From NCBI GenBank assembly GCA_039029195.1, contig JBCCGR010000018.1, forward strand, positions 15,204 through 79,203: a stretch of DNA of 64,000 nucleotides, written 5' to 3'. The notes below the pieces were generated by a model, which was given only the letters and a program-made list of their open reading frames with translations, searched no databases and was not told the origin of the DNA. This DNA is from JBCCGR01 sp039029195. GTDB taxonomy: Bacteria > Pseudomonadota > Alphaproteobacteria > Rhizobiales > Rhizobiaceae. Position numbers and translations under genes: made by a program. This document shows, one piece after another, positions 19,023-28,351 of the stretch (its first letter is position 1; the number at the start of each line of letters is the position of its first letter).

Positions 19023-20368
19023 GGATCGAGCCCATGTTCAGGACCAAACCGCCCCGCTTTGCCGGGCTCATGGCCGCGCAATTTGTGGCTCTCGTTTCTC
19101 TGATTGCGGTTGCTGTAGCACCCGCCGGGGCCGTTGATATCAAGGAGATCAAGGGAAAGTCAGGTGTTGGAGCCTATCTGGTTGAGGACTACACTGTGCC
19201 CCTGATCGCCATTTCGATTTCTTTCAGAGGCGGATCGACCCAGGACGCCGCCGGCAAGGAAGGCACAGCCAGCCTGTTGACCACCTTGCTTGATGAAGGG
19301 GCTGGCGAACTTGATAGCCAGACCTTCCAGGCCAAGCTTGATGAGCACGGGATCGAGATGGGTTTTTCAGCGGGCTACGACCGGTTTACCGGGCGGCTGA
19401 AAACGCTACGCTCAACCCGCAAGGAAGCTTTTGAACTTCTGGCGCTCGCCCTGCAAAAGCCGCGCTTTGATGCCGAGCCTGTCGAGCGCATGAAGGCGTC
19501 GCTCTTTGCCCGTCTGCAAAGGGCCGAAACCAATCCAGAATCGCTTGCAGGCAAGGCATTCCGCGAATCTGTGTTTGCGGGACACCCCTATGCGCGCCCG
19601 TCCAAAGGCACGGTTGCAACCATGCCGAAGTTGGCCCCTGAAGATGTTCGTGCACTCCATAAACGCATGATCACGCGGGAGAATGTGACGATTGGCATCG
19701 TCGGCGCCATCAGCGCTGAGGAAGCCCAGGAGATGATTGATCAGGTGTTTGGCGGTCTGCCTGAGAAAGCTAAACTCGTGGATGTTCCGGAAGCCAAACC
19801 GATCATTGGCGAAACCAAACAAATTGAACAGAATGTTCCGCAATCGGTCATTCGCCTGGCCGTTAGCGGTATGAAGCGCTCTGATCCTGAATTTTATGCC
19901 GCCTATGTGATGAACCACATTCTGGGCGGAGGATCGTTCTCATCAAGGCTCTACACCGAGGTGCGTGAAAAGCGGGGCCTGGCCTATGGCGCCTATTCGT
20001 TCATGGCGACCTATGACTATGCCGGTGTGTTGGGAGCAGGAAGTGCAACGCGAGCAGACCGCGCATCAAAGACCATCGAAATCATGCAGGCCGAATTCAA
20101 GCGTATGGCGGAAGAAGGTCCAACGCCGGAGGAATTCGAGCGCGCCAAGAAATACATCATCGGTAGTTATGCGATCTCAAATCTCGACTCCTCCAGTAAA
20201 ATTGCAGAGGTTCTGGTTGCCATTCAAACCGAAAATCTCGGCATCGACTATATCGACAAACGGCGAGACTACATTGGATCAGTGACCATTGAGCAGACCA
20301 AGCAGGCTGCGAAGAAACTGCTGATGCAAAAGCCGACCATTGTCGTGGTCGGTCGAACGGGGAGCTGA
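19019..20368 (+). CDS. M16 family peptidase-like subunit lacking the zinc site
   Basis: The 449-residue protein has a signal peptide (cleavage around PAGAVD, residue 40). The M16 fold is evident from FRGGSTQDAAGKEGTASLL and HILGGGSFSSRLYTEVREKRGLAYG. Where the active subunit has HxxEH, this one has SLLTTLLDEG, so zinc cannot be bound. Its RGLAYG-type segment supports a substrate-binding partner role. The ATG overlaps the previous stop (ATGA), so subunits should be made in equal amounts. It acts in the periplasm. Confidence 0.93.
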   Translation: MRIEPMFRTKPPRFAGLMAAQFVALVSLIAVAVAPAGAVDIKEIKGKSGVGAYLVEDYTVPLIAISISFRGGSTQDAAGKEGTASLLTTLLDEGAGELDSQTFQAKLDEHGIEMGFSAGYDRFTGRLKTLRSTRKEAFELLALALQKPRFDAEPVERMKASLFARLQRAETNPESLAGKAFRESVFAGHPYARPSKGTVATMPKLAPEDVRALHKRMITRENVTIGIVGAISAEEAQEMIDQVFGGLPEKAKLVDVPEAKPIIGETKQIEQNVPQSVIRLAVSGMKRSDPEFYAAYVMNHILGGGSFSSRLYTEVREKRGLAYGAYSFMATYDYAGVLGAGSATRADRASKTIEIMQAEFKRMAEEGPTPEEFERAKKYIIGSYAISNLDSSSKIAEVLVAIQTENLGIDYIDKRRDYIGSVTIEQTKQAAKKLLMQKPTIVVVGRTGS

Positions 20369-20498
20369 ACACGCCGGAGTTTTCCTGCATTTCAACCTCT
20401 CGCCTTGGTTTAACCGGAAAATAAGGCGAACTCCTTAGTGTCGGTGGTCGGGGCAGGTGCGCCGATCCCAATATGTGGCAGTAGAGGCAGGTTCGAAT

Positions 20499-21335
20499 AT
20501 GGAAAAAGGCGGTATTGCTCTAGCCCTTGGCGGCGGTGGCGCGCGCGGTGTCGCCCATGTTCCGGTTCTGGAAGCTCTGGACGAACTCGGCGTCAAACCC
20601 ATTGCCATTTCAGGATCTTCAATTGGTTCCATCATGGGAGCCGGCTACGCGTCCGGCATGTCTGGTGCGGAGATCCGTGACCATGTGCTGACCACATTCA
20701 GTCGGGGCGCTGTCGTGCTCGCCAAGCTGTGGCAGGTTCGACCGAACGGGATCGGCGAGTTTCTGGAAAGTACATTCAGGCGTTTCGGCCATCTCGACGC
20801 TGAGAAAGTGTTGCGTGCCCTGTTGCCTGAAAGCCTGCCAGAAACGTTAGAAGCCTTGAACATTCCCATGACCATCATGGGTGCAGATTACTACCGACAG
20901 AGCCAGGTGGCGTTGCGATCCGGCCCTTTGTTTGAAGCCATGGCAGCCTCGGCAGCCATACCAGCACTGTTCAAACCGGTGGAAATTTCCGGTCGACTGC
21001 TGATTGATGGTGGCATCGCCAATCCCGTGCCGTTCGACGTTTTGCCAAAGACGGCAGACATGGTGCTGGCCATCGACGTTGTGGGTGGACCGGATGGAAT
21101 ACCGCCCACACCACCTGGCCGAATTGATGCGCTGATTGGCGCGAGCCAGCTCATGATGCAGACCATTACAAAACTGAAGCTGGAACAGGATCCATCCGTT
21201 TGCCTGTTGCGCCCAAATGTTAACGCCTATCGCGTGATGGACTTCCTGAAGTCGCCGGAGATCCTTGAAGCTTCCTCTGGCATAAAGGAAGAGGTCAAAC
21301 GCGCGCTTGATCGCTGTCTCGATCAGGTCGCCTGA
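20499..21335 (+). CDS. Patatin-like phospholipase, RssA family
   Basis: The start chosen is ATG 20499 (MEKGGIALALGGGGARG, 278 residues); GTG 20457 would add 14 residues. The patatin signatures are complete: oxyanion loop GGGGARG, nucleophile Ser in GSSIGS (about residue 45) and Asp in the DGGIANP dyad motif. It is an intracellular serine acyl hydrolase, probably a lysophospholipase, with unknown physiological substrate. It is convergent with the MATE gene after 20 bp. Confidence 0.9.
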   Translation: MEKGGIALALGGGGARGVAHVPVLEALDELGVKPIAISGSSIGSIMGAGYASGMSGAEIRDHVLTTFSRGAVVLAKLWQVRPNGIGEFLESTFRRFGHLDAEKVLRALLPESLPETLEALNIPMTIMGADYYRQSQVALRSGPLFEAMAASAAIPALFKPVEISGRLLIDGGIANPVPFDVLPKTADMVLAIDVVGGPDGIPPTPPGRIDALIGASQLMMQTITKLKLEQDPSVCLLRPNVNAYRVMDFLKSPEILEASSGIKEEVKRALDRCLDQVA

Positions 21336-21355
21336 TATTCAGTTTTAAGCGATGT

Positions 21356-22837
21356 TCAGGCTGCAGAAGCCTTGCCGGACGAGAAGGGTGAATGGGCGGC
21401 GGGTGGTGTTGCCGGTGGTGGAAGGTCGTCTTTCTCCCTTTGTTCATCAGGCAATTTTGAAATTGTTCGGAAGGCAACGATGACCGCGCCGATGCCAAAC
21501 ACAATTGCGCCCAATCCCCAACCTGCGAGCACCCCTTCGGCGCCGTAGGATTTGCCGACATAGACAAAGGGAATGACACCCAGCGTTGCACGACCCCAGT
21601 TGAAGATGGTCGCATAAAACGGGTGCCCGAGATTGTTAAATGCAGCGTTGGCGACGAATAAAAACCCATTGAAAATGAACGAACCGGCAACCGCGTAGCA
21701 GAAGAAGCGCACGAACGAGGCCGCATCGTCCTGAGCATTGAAAAGCTGAACAATCAGGTCTGCACAAAGGGCAAGAAGCACCCAGGTCAATATTGAATAG
21801 GCGAGCGAAAAGAGCAGAGCATCCCGCATTGTGGCCTGAACCCGCGGAAAGAGCCTGGCGCCATAGTTCTGACTAAGGATAGGACCAACCGACCCCGAAA
21901 GGGCAAAGATTGCTCCAAATGTCAGCGGAATCAGGCGCCCGACAATGGCCCAGCCGGCAACTGCATCGTCACCAAAACTTGCAATCGACGCTGTCACATA
22001 TGCGTTGCCGACAGGCGTTGCGATCTGGGTGATGACGGCCGGACCAGCAATGGTCGCAAACGGTTTCGCCATGTTCTTCACCAGCGAAAAGTCAAGCTGG
22101 CCGATCTGCCGATGCACGCGGTGCGCACCGTGGATTCCCACCAGCAACAGAACAATACGCGTCAGCACAGTGGCAATCGCTGCACCGTTGAGACCCAGGT
22201 CAAACGTAAAAATCAAAATCGGATCCAGAATGGCCGCGGCCACGCCACCAGACAGCGTTACATGCATGGCACGGCGCGCGTCCCCCTTGGCGCGCAATAT
22301 GCCTGAAAGACACATTCCCATTCCCATAATGGGAATGGATGGGGTGACGATCTGCATGAACTCTAGAGCGATGCGCAGTGTCTCATCCCGAGCACCCACA
22401 AAATACAGAATGGATTCCAGTGCCGGATAAAGGGCGATTGCAAAGAGGGACGTCAAAACCCCCACGTAAAACAGGCTGGTGGCCGCGAGTTTGCGGGACC
22501 GCTCAGATTCTCCCGCGCCAATTGATCGTGCAACAATTGCTGTTGCGGCGATCGTCAATCCAATCCCGATGGAGATCGAGAAAAACATGATGGTCGAGGC
22601 GTAGCCGATCGCCGCCGCCAGCTCGCGCTGACCAAGCAGAGAGATGTAAAACAGGTTGGCGATGTCGACCAGAAAGATCGCCATCAGCCCGACCGACCCG
22701 GTGGCCGTCATCACCACCACGTGCCGCATGGTGGAGCCGGTTGTGAAGACCGCCTTCGGTTTTGATTGCGTGTCCGGCTGATCGGGTTGTTCCGAATCGT
22801 CCTGTGCAGTTTTGTCAGGGCTGCTCAAACTGACCAC
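21356..22837 (-). CDS. MATE family efflux transporter
   Basis: The 493-residue inner-membrane protein has about 12 hydrophobic segments. It shows MATE-type features such as LVDIANLFYISLLGQRELAAAIGYAS in the first helices and LSGILRAKGDARRAM. It exports drugs or metabolites against a Na+ or H+ gradient. The first 36 residues are polar, so a start at the Met at 22729 (MRHVVVMTATG) is an alternative to GTG 22837. The upstream neighbour, pmbA, is divergent. Confidence 0.9.
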   Translation of the reverse strand: MVSLSSPDKTAQDDSEQPDQPDTQSKPKAVFTTGSTMRHVVVMTATGSVGLMAIFLVDIANLFYISLLGQRELAAAIGYASTIMFFSISIGIGLTIAATAIVARSIGAGESERSRKLAATSLFYVGVLTSLFAIALYPALESILYFVGARDETLRIALEFMQIVTPSIPIMGMGMCLSGILRAKGDARRAMHVTLSGGVAAAILDPILIFTFDLGLNGAAIATVLTRIVLLLVGIHGAHRVHRQIGQLDFSLVKNMAKPFATIAGPAVITQIATPVGNAYVTASIASFGDDAVAGWAIVGRLIPLTFGAIFALSGSVGPILSQNYGARLFPRVQATMRDALLFSLAYSILTWVLLALCADLIVQLFNAQDDAASFVRFFCYAVAGSFIFNGFLFVANAAFNNLGHPFYATIFNWGRATLGVIPFVYVGKSYGAEGVLAGWGLGAIVFGIGAVIVAFRTISKLPDEQREKDDLPPPATPPAAHSPFSSGKASAA

Positions 22838-23059
22838 CCAATTGAGAGTGCTGGTTCAGGAAACACCTTTCGATGGCAACATTCATACTGCGATTGAGGT
22901 GTGACGACTGCATGATGTGACTATAGGTCAATCGCCGCAGGATTCATCTGTTTTCTTGACGCAACGAACCGATCTGACCGGTTGAGAAATTGTGCCTGCC
23001 CGGGGGTTGATGCCGATCAATGAGCGCCGTACATGGGGCGTTCAGAAAGGCTTCCCTCA

Positions 23060-24415
23060 ATGTCCGTTGATTCCGCATTTGAAACCCAGGATGCGCATCT
23101 GCTCGAACAGGCGCAACAATTCGTGCAGGCCGCACTCAAAAAGGGGGCTGATCAGGCGGAGGCGATTGTCGCCAAAAGCAGTTCTCTCAGCGTCAGCGTT
23201 CGAAACGGTGAACTGGAAGAAACAGATTCATCGGAATCGAATGGTTTCACCCTTCGTTGTTTTGTTGGAAATCGCAGCGCTTCAGTCTCCGCTAATCAGC
23301 TAAGCGAGTTTGATCAGCTTGCGGAACGTGCCGTGGCTATGGCGAAGGTTTCGCCGGAAAACCCGTTTGCCGGGCTGCTGGAAGAAGAGCATCTCGCCAC
23401 GGATTTTCACGATCTTGACCTGCAGGACAAGCAGATCCAATCGGCAACCGAACTTCAAGAGCGCGCACTTGCCTGCGAGGCCGCGGCACTGGCCGTTGAA
23501 GGTGTTTCAAACTCCAGCGGGGCTTCCGCGTCGTTCGGTCGTGGCGGCATGGTGCTTGCAACGAGCAATGGCTTCAACGGAAGTTATGCGAGTACCAGAC
23601 ACTCCTGCTCAGTCAGTGTTGTGGCGGGCGAAGGCACGTCGATGGAACGCGATTATGACTACGATTCGCGTGTTCATCTGGAAGATTTGCGTGGACCAGA
23701 CGACATCGGAAGGCGCGCGGGGGAACAGACCGTCCGCCGTGTGGGTCCAAAACAGGTTCCATCGCAACAGGCTGCCGTTGTTTATGACCCACGTGTAGCA
23801 AGTGGTCTGGTTTCGCATTTCTCCGGTGCGATCAACGGTGCATCCATTGCCCGCAAGACCAGCTTCTTGCGGGAGAAAATGGGCGACGCAGTGTTTGGTA
23901 AAAGCATCCGTATTACGGATGACCCACACCGATCCCGCGGCCTTGCATCCAGGCCGTTCGATGGCGAGGGTGCTTCTGCAAACCCACTGAATTTGGTTGA
24001 GAACGGTATATTGCAGCACTGGCTGCTCGACCGGGCGGCGGCCAAGGAGTTGGGGCTGACAACAAATGGTCGTGCGGCACGAAGCGGTGGCCAAACAAGC
24101 CCGTCATCGACCAATCTGACCCTTCATGCAGGAGACAAATCGCCCGAAGAACTGATGCGCGAGATTGGCACCGGCCTCTACATCACCGAACTGATTGGAC
24201 GGGGTGTTAACATGGTCACTGGCGACTATTCGCGAGGTGTCTCGGGATATTGGATCGAGAATGGTGAAATCACATACCCGGTGAGCGAGATTACAGTTGC
24301 TGGTTCTCTCGCAGATATGTTTGCCCGCCTCGTTCCCGCAAATGATCTGGAATACAAAACCAGCACAAACGCGCCAACCGTGCTGATTGAGGGGATGACC
24401 ATTGCAGGGCGCTGA
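23060..24415 (+). CDS. pmbA: Metalloprotease PmbA/TldE
   Basis: The start is ATG 23060 with AAAGG 10 bp upstream (451 residues); ATG 23033 is also in frame. TldE/PmbA pairs with TldD to form a protease that processes modified peptides and the CcdA antitoxin. Diagnostic segments are NGFTLRCFVGNRSASVSAN, VVYDPRVASGLVSHFSGAINGASIARKTSFL and RGVNMVTGDYSRGVSGYWIENG near the C-terminus. tldD is not in the window, as is usual. The gene is followed after 10 bp by the IMPase-like gene. Confidence 0.94.
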   Translation: MSVDSAFETQDAHLLEQAQQFVQAALKKGADQAEAIVAKSSSLSVSVRNGELEETDSSESNGFTLRCFVGNRSASVSANQLSEFDQLAERAVAMAKVSPENPFAGLLEEEHLATDFHDLDLQDKQIQSATELQERALACEAAALAVEGVSNSSGASASFGRGGMVLATSNGFNGSYASTRHSCSVSVVAGEGTSMERDYDYDSRVHLEDLRGPDDIGRRAGEQTVRRVGPKQVPSQQAAVVYDPRVASGLVSHFSGAINGASIARKTSFLREKMGDAVFGKSIRITDDPHRSRGLASRPFDGEGASANPLNLVENGILQHWLLDRAAAKELGLTTNGRAARSGGQTSPSSTNLTLHAGDKSPEELMREIGTGLYITELIGRGVNMVTGDYSRGVSGYWIENGEITYPVSEITVAGSLADMFARLVPANDLEYKTSTNAPTVLIEGMTIAGR

Positions 24416-24425
24416 CCTCCAAACC

Positions 24426-25229
24426 ATGTCGGAAAACGCAGCGGACTGTGCGCTTATTGCCGAGGCAGCTGTGGAAGTTGGAAAGATCGGTCTTGGATAT
24501 TTCAAAAAAGACCCGTCGGTTTGGTACAAGGATGGCAACTCGCCGGTTTCGGAAGCTGATATGGCCATCGACCAGCGTCTCAGGGCGATTTTGCGTTCCG
24601 CACGGCCGGACTATGGTTGGCTTTCCGAAGAGAGCGAAGATGACGGGTCCCGTGGTGTAGCGTCCCGTTTGTTTGTGGTTGATCCCATCGATGGCACTCG
24701 CGGCTTTATCAATGGCCACAAGAGCTGGTGCGTCAGCGTCGCTGTTGTTGAAAACGGTCGCCCGGTTGCCGGTGTCCTGGAGTGCCCGGCAAGGCGAGAA
24801 ACGTACACTGCCATCGTGGGAGAAGGGGCCTGGCTGAACGGTAAGCCGCTTCAGCTTTCTAGATCTCGTCCGGCAAAGCATGAACCGTGGCGCATTGTCG
24901 GGCCGAAATCCCTTGCAAAATCGTTCAGGAACCATCGGGCGCGCGAATTGCAGATGCTGGATTTTGTGCCGTCGCTCGCCTATCGGCTGGCCATGATTGC
25001 CAGTGGTGAGGCCCACGCTGTCTTTGTCCGACCGAATGCGCACGATTGGGATCTGACAGCGGCGGATCTCATTGTCGGGGAAGCGCGTGGCTGTTTGAGT
25101 GATATAGATGGCAATCGGCCGCTTTATAACCGGCCAAACTTACGCCATGGAATTCTGGTTGCCAGCGGCCTGGACTGGCATGATGAGGCGCTTGATCTTG
25201 CAAGAGCAATCAAGATGGCCGCGCAGTGA
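24426..25229 (+). CDS. Inositol monophosphatase-family phosphatase (CysQ-like)
   Basis: The start is ATG 24426, giving 267 residues. All metal-site motifs of the Li+-sensitive phosphatase family are present: GWLSEESEDD, VDPIDGTRGF and NAHDWDLTAADLIVGEA. The GTRGF variant and size point towards 3'(2'),5'-bisphosphate nucleotidase (CysQ) rather than inositol phosphatase, but substrate is uncertain. It lies in the conserved pmbA-IMPase-DUF4170-kdtA-lpxK run. Confidence 0.88.
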   Translation: MSENAADCALIAEAAVEVGKIGLGYFKKDPSVWYKDGNSPVSEADMAIDQRLRAILRSARPDYGWLSEESEDDGSRGVASRLFVVDPIDGTRGFINGHKSWCVSVAVVENGRPVAGVLECPARRETYTAIVGEGAWLNGKPLQLSRSRPAKHEPWRIVGPKSLAKSFRNHRARELQMLDFVPSLAYRLAMIASGEAHAVFVRPNAHDWDLTAADLIVGEARGCLSDIDGNRPLYNRPNLRHGILVASGLDWHDEALDLARAIKMAAQ

Positions 25230-25264
25230 ATATCGAAGTCAGGGGCTGAAGTTCGGAGCAAACA

Positions 25265-25498
25265 ATGTCTGAAAAAAATGGGGAACAACTGCTGCATCTT
25301 GTATTTGGCGGCGAGCTGGAAGAGCTGGACGACGTGAAATTTCGCGATCTTGACGCGATGGACATTGTCGGTGTTTTTCCAAACTACAAGTCGGCCTACA
25401 ATGCCTGGAAGGGCAAAGCGCAATCGACCGTGGATAATGCCCATATGCGATATTTTATTGTGCACCTGCACCGCCTGCTTGATCCAGAAAATGACTAG
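25265..25498 (+). CDS. DUF4170 family protein
   Basis: This 77-residue soluble protein starts at ATG 25265 with GGAG upstream. The sequence LHLVFGGELEEL..FRDLDAMDIVGVFPNYKSAYNAWKGKAQSTVDNAHMRYFIVHLHRLLDP matches the small DUF4170 family, which is regularly found next to kdtA in Rhizobiales. Its biochemical role is not known. Its position suggests a link to lipid A/Kdo synthesis or its control. Confidence 0.9.
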   Translation: MSEKNGEQLLHLVFGGELEELDDVKFRDLDAMDIVGVFPNYKSAYNAWKGKAQSTVDNAHMRYFIVHLHRLLDPEND

Positions 25499-25562
25499 GG
25501 TGATGACCCTGATCTAAGCAGAGCGATTTTCGCGCCCTGAAACCGTCGAAGCTTGAGTAGTA

Positions 25563-26933
25563 ATGAGCGATCTGTGGGCACAAACTGCCCTCAACACTTA
25601 CCGATTTGCCGGGTCTTGCCTGTATCCATTTGTGGGTGGCTGGATTTTCTGGCGCGCGCGAAAAGGCAAGGAGAACTTTGCGCGCCGCGGAGAGCGTTAT
25701 GGCATTGCAGGTTTCGATCGCCCTGAAGGTCCACTGATCTGGTTGCATGCAGCCAGCGTCGGGGAATCTCTTGCAATCATGCCACTGGTTCAGCACTTCG
25801 AAAAACAGGGTTTGAACCTGGTGCTGACGACGGGCACCGTGACATCTGCGACAGTAACCGAGACCCGTCTGGCAAAATCAACGCTTCATCAGTTCGTTCC
25901 GCTGGACATGAAGCCAGCCGTGAACCGGTTCTTGGATCACTGGCGACCCGACCTTGCTGTTTTTGCTGAGTCGGAAATTTGGCCAACGACCATACTCGAG
26001 CTCAGCCGCCGACGTGTTCCGCAAGTGCTTGTCAACGCGCGCATGTCAGATCGCTCTTACAAACGATGGTCAAAGCAATCGGGCGTTGCCAATGCCTTGT
26101 TTGAGAAGCTGGCACTGGTGGTTGCCCAATCCCAGTTAGACGGAAACCGGTTGCGAGACTTGGGCGCGCGCCGCGTGGCAGTATCCGGAAACTTGAAATT
26201 CGATTCCCCCATTTTGCCGGTAGATGCTGATCAATTGGCGCTACGCCAAAGCCAGATTGCCGGTCGCCCCTCCTGGACGGCGGCAAGCACTCATCGGGGC
26301 GAAGAAGAAATCGTTGCCGATGTCCACAACCGGTTGAAACAGAGCGTCCCCAATGTCCTTACGGTTCTTGTGCCACGTCACCCGGAACGTTGCTCTTCAA
26401 TCAAGCAGATGCTTGAGAAGCGCGGGTTGACTGTTGCGTCGCATCAGTCCGGTGCGGCAATTACTCCTGAGACCGACATATTTCTGGGAGACACGATCGG
26501 GCAAATGGGGCTCTTTCTCAATTTGACGCCGATTGCGTTTGTCGGTCGCTCCCTCAAGGCCAAGGGTGGTCAAAATCCGGTCGAGCCGGCGCTCGCTGGT
26601 GCCGCCATACTATCTGGAGCAAATGTCCAGAATTTCCGCGCGCCTTATGAGGCATTGATCCAAGCTGGTGGGGCGCGTCTTGTCAGCGATGGTGCCAACC
26701 TAGCTGATCATGTTTTGCATCTCATGGCCAATCCGCACGAACAGGCAGAGATGGTCCGAGCCGCTCGTCGAACAGTTGACGCAATGCGTGGTTCACTTGC
26801 GCGAACGCTCGCGGCAATTGATCCCTTTGTTTCTCCGCTGCAAATGCACATTGGTCTGGAACGTGGGCACACCGGGGAACCCTCATCCAGCGAAACGATC
26901 ATCAGTGCTAATCCGGCCGGTCAGGCAAGATGA
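25563..26933 (+). CDS. waaA: 3-deoxy-D-manno-octulosonic acid transferase
   Basis: Also called KdtA (456 residues). It transfers Kdo from CMP-Kdo to lipid IVA at the inner membrane. The N-terminal hydrophobic stretch YPFVGGWIFWRARKG is the membrane anchor. The catalytic Glu lies in HAASVGES (about residue 62), and the C-terminal CMP-binding GT-B half has GQNPVEPALAGAAILSG. Its last bases overlap lpxK (ATGA), so the two lipid A steps are coupled. Confidence 0.96.
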   Translation: MSDLWAQTALNTYRFAGSCLYPFVGGWIFWRARKGKENFARRGERYGIAGFDRPEGPLIWLHAASVGESLAIMPLVQHFEKQGLNLVLTTGTVTSATVTETRLAKSTLHQFVPLDMKPAVNRFLDHWRPDLAVFAESEIWPTTILELSRRRVPQVLVNARMSDRSYKRWSKQSGVANALFEKLALVVAQSQLDGNRLRDLGARRVAVSGNLKFDSPILPVDADQLALRQSQIAGRPSWTAASTHRGEEEIVADVHNRLKQSVPNVLTVLVPRHPERCSSIKQMLEKRGLTVASHQSGAAITPETDIFLGDTIGQMGLFLNLTPIAFVGRSLKAKGGQNPVEPALAGAAILSGANVQNFRAPYEALIQAGGARLVSDGANLADHVLHLMANPHEQAEMVRAARRTVDAMRGSLARTLAAIDPFVSPLQMHIGLERGHTGEPSSSETIISANPAGQAR

Positions 26934-27976
26934 ACGAAGCCCCTGAATTCTGGTGGCGTCGGCCCGGCATACTGTCCACTCTGTTGGCGCCCGTGGGCGC
27001 AGTTTATGGCAACATCGCCGCAAAACGCATGGAGCAGGAGGCCCGGTTTCACGCACGGGTCCCCATCTTGTGCGTTGGAAATCTGGTTGCAGGTGGGGCG
27101 GGGAAAACACCCACAGCATTGACGCTTGGCAAAGCCGCGGAAGATGCGGGCTACACTCCAGGCTTTTTGAGCCGTGGCTATGGTGGCGGCATCCGCCAGC
27201 CGACGCTTGTTAATCTGGACCGTCACAATGCGCTGGATGTTGGCGATGAGCCGCTGGTTCTTGCGTCGCAACAGACCACGGCGGTCTCACCGGAGCGGGA
27301 CAAGGGTGCTGAACTGCTGGAAGAGGCAGGCTGCAACTTTATTATAATGGATGACGGGTTTCAGAACCCCAGGCTTCACAAAGATTTTTCGCTGCTGGTG
27401 GTCGACAGCGTGCGGGGCGTTGGCAACGGCTTTTGCATTCCAGCCGGACCGCTGCGCGCCAATCTTGGGCGACAATTGGTTCGCGCCGATGCGGTGCTGA
27501 TCATTGGGAAAGGTGCAAACGGCAACAAGATCGTGCGACTGGCCGCCCGTCGCGCCCGCCCGGTTTACGAAGCCCTGTTTCAGGCTGTGGAGCCGGAAGC
27601 CTGGACAGAAAAAGAAGTGCTTGCCTATGCTGGCATCGCGGACCCCGGAAAATTTTACGCTTCCTTGCAGAAGGTGGGCGCGCAAATTGCCGATCAACGC
27701 AGTTTTGGCGATCATCATGTGTTCTCCGATGAGGAGTGTGCTGATCTGATGGTCACGGCAGAAGCGAGCAAACTCGAACTCGTTACCACCAGCAAGGACG
27801 CCGCCCGCCTCAAAGGTGCGGGAAAACTTCAATCAGAATTGTTGGAACGCAGTGAGATCTTTGCGGTCAATCTGGAGTTCGACAGTCCCCGCGACGCCCC
27901 GCATATTGTGGAGCAAACGGTGGCCGCGTTTCGCAAACGGGAAGTCGCCGAAGCCAATCGCCGGTTGAAGCTCTAG
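26930..27976 (+). CDS. lpxK: Tetraacyldisaccharide 4'-kinase LpxK
   Basis: The 348-residue enzyme phosphorylates the 4' position of the lipid A disaccharide. The P-loop is GNLVAGGAGKTP (about residues 47-58), followed by FLSRGYGG, VGDEPLVLA and IIMDDGFQNP, all typical. A hydrophobic N-terminal segment (ILSTLLAPVGAVYG) anchors it to the inner membrane. The stop codon TAG coincides with the left end of a short palindromic element. Confidence 0.96.
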   Translation: MNEAPEFWWRRPGILSTLLAPVGAVYGNIAAKRMEQEARFHARVPILCVGNLVAGGAGKTPTALTLGKAAEDAGYTPGFLSRGYGGGIRQPTLVNLDRHNALDVGDEPLVLASQQTTAVSPERDKGAELLEEAGCNFIIMDDGFQNPRLHKDFSLLVVDSVRGVGNGFCIPAGPLRANLGRQLVRADAVLIIGKGANGNKIVRLAARRARPVYEALFQAVEPEAWTEKEVLAYAGIADPGKFYASLQKVGAQIADQRSFGDHHVFSDEECADLMVTAEASKLELVTTSKDAARLKGAGKLQSELLERSEIFAVNLEFDSPRDAPHIVEQTVAAFRKREVAEANRRLKL

Positions 27977-28076
27977 AGCCGTTCTCCATTTGATGAGATC
28001 ATCAAATGGACAAGGAACCACGAAAAACCACTGCTTGAAGCGCAGAAGCATTTCCGTGAAACGGTGATGCGCTCTA
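27974..28076. repeat. 103-bp palindromic intergenic element between convergent genes
   Basis: The ends are short inverted repeats, TAGAGC at 27974-27979 and GCTCTA at 28071-28076. Inside are a perfect 11-bp hairpin CCATTTGATGA-ga-TCATCAAATGG (27986-28009) and a smaller CCGT-gaa-ACGG hairpin. Both convergent genes take their TAG stop codon from these ends. It resembles the small palindromic elements of rhizobial intergenic DNA. No T-tract is present, but it could end transcription from both sides. Confidence 0.5.
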
Positions 28077-28286
28077 AACGGTTTCCTGATGCCTCTTCAG
28101 CGAACTGGTGGCGTCCACATAGGCTTCCTGCCGCTCAACACTCCAATATTTGAGCTCCTCAAGCGGAATTTTCTCGCCTGTCACGGCACAGGCAACAAAT
28201 GCGCCCGGGGATACCACCTGAAAATCACCATCAAGATAGCGAATGCGGGCTTCGTTATCATTCGGGTTCTGAAATCGGGTGAGCAT
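28074..28286 (-). CDS. DUF2093 family protein
   Basis: The start is ATG 28286; a TTG precedes it directly. The protein has 70 residues. The sequence MLTRFQNPNDNEARIRYLDGDFQVVSPGAFVACAVTGEKIPLEELKYWSVERQEAY fits the DUF2093 family of small soluble proteins, usually found beside lpxK or mutL in Rhizobiales. The function is unknown. Confidence 0.88.
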   Translation of the reverse strand: MLTRFQNPNDNEARIRYLDGDFQVVSPGAFVACAVTGEKIPLEELKYWSVERQEAYVDATSSLKRHQETV

Positions 28287-28351
28287 CAATTGTGCCTGTC
28301 TGGATAGGGGTGTTCTGGGCGTATGTAGCGGTTTGACAGAAAAACTTCAAT

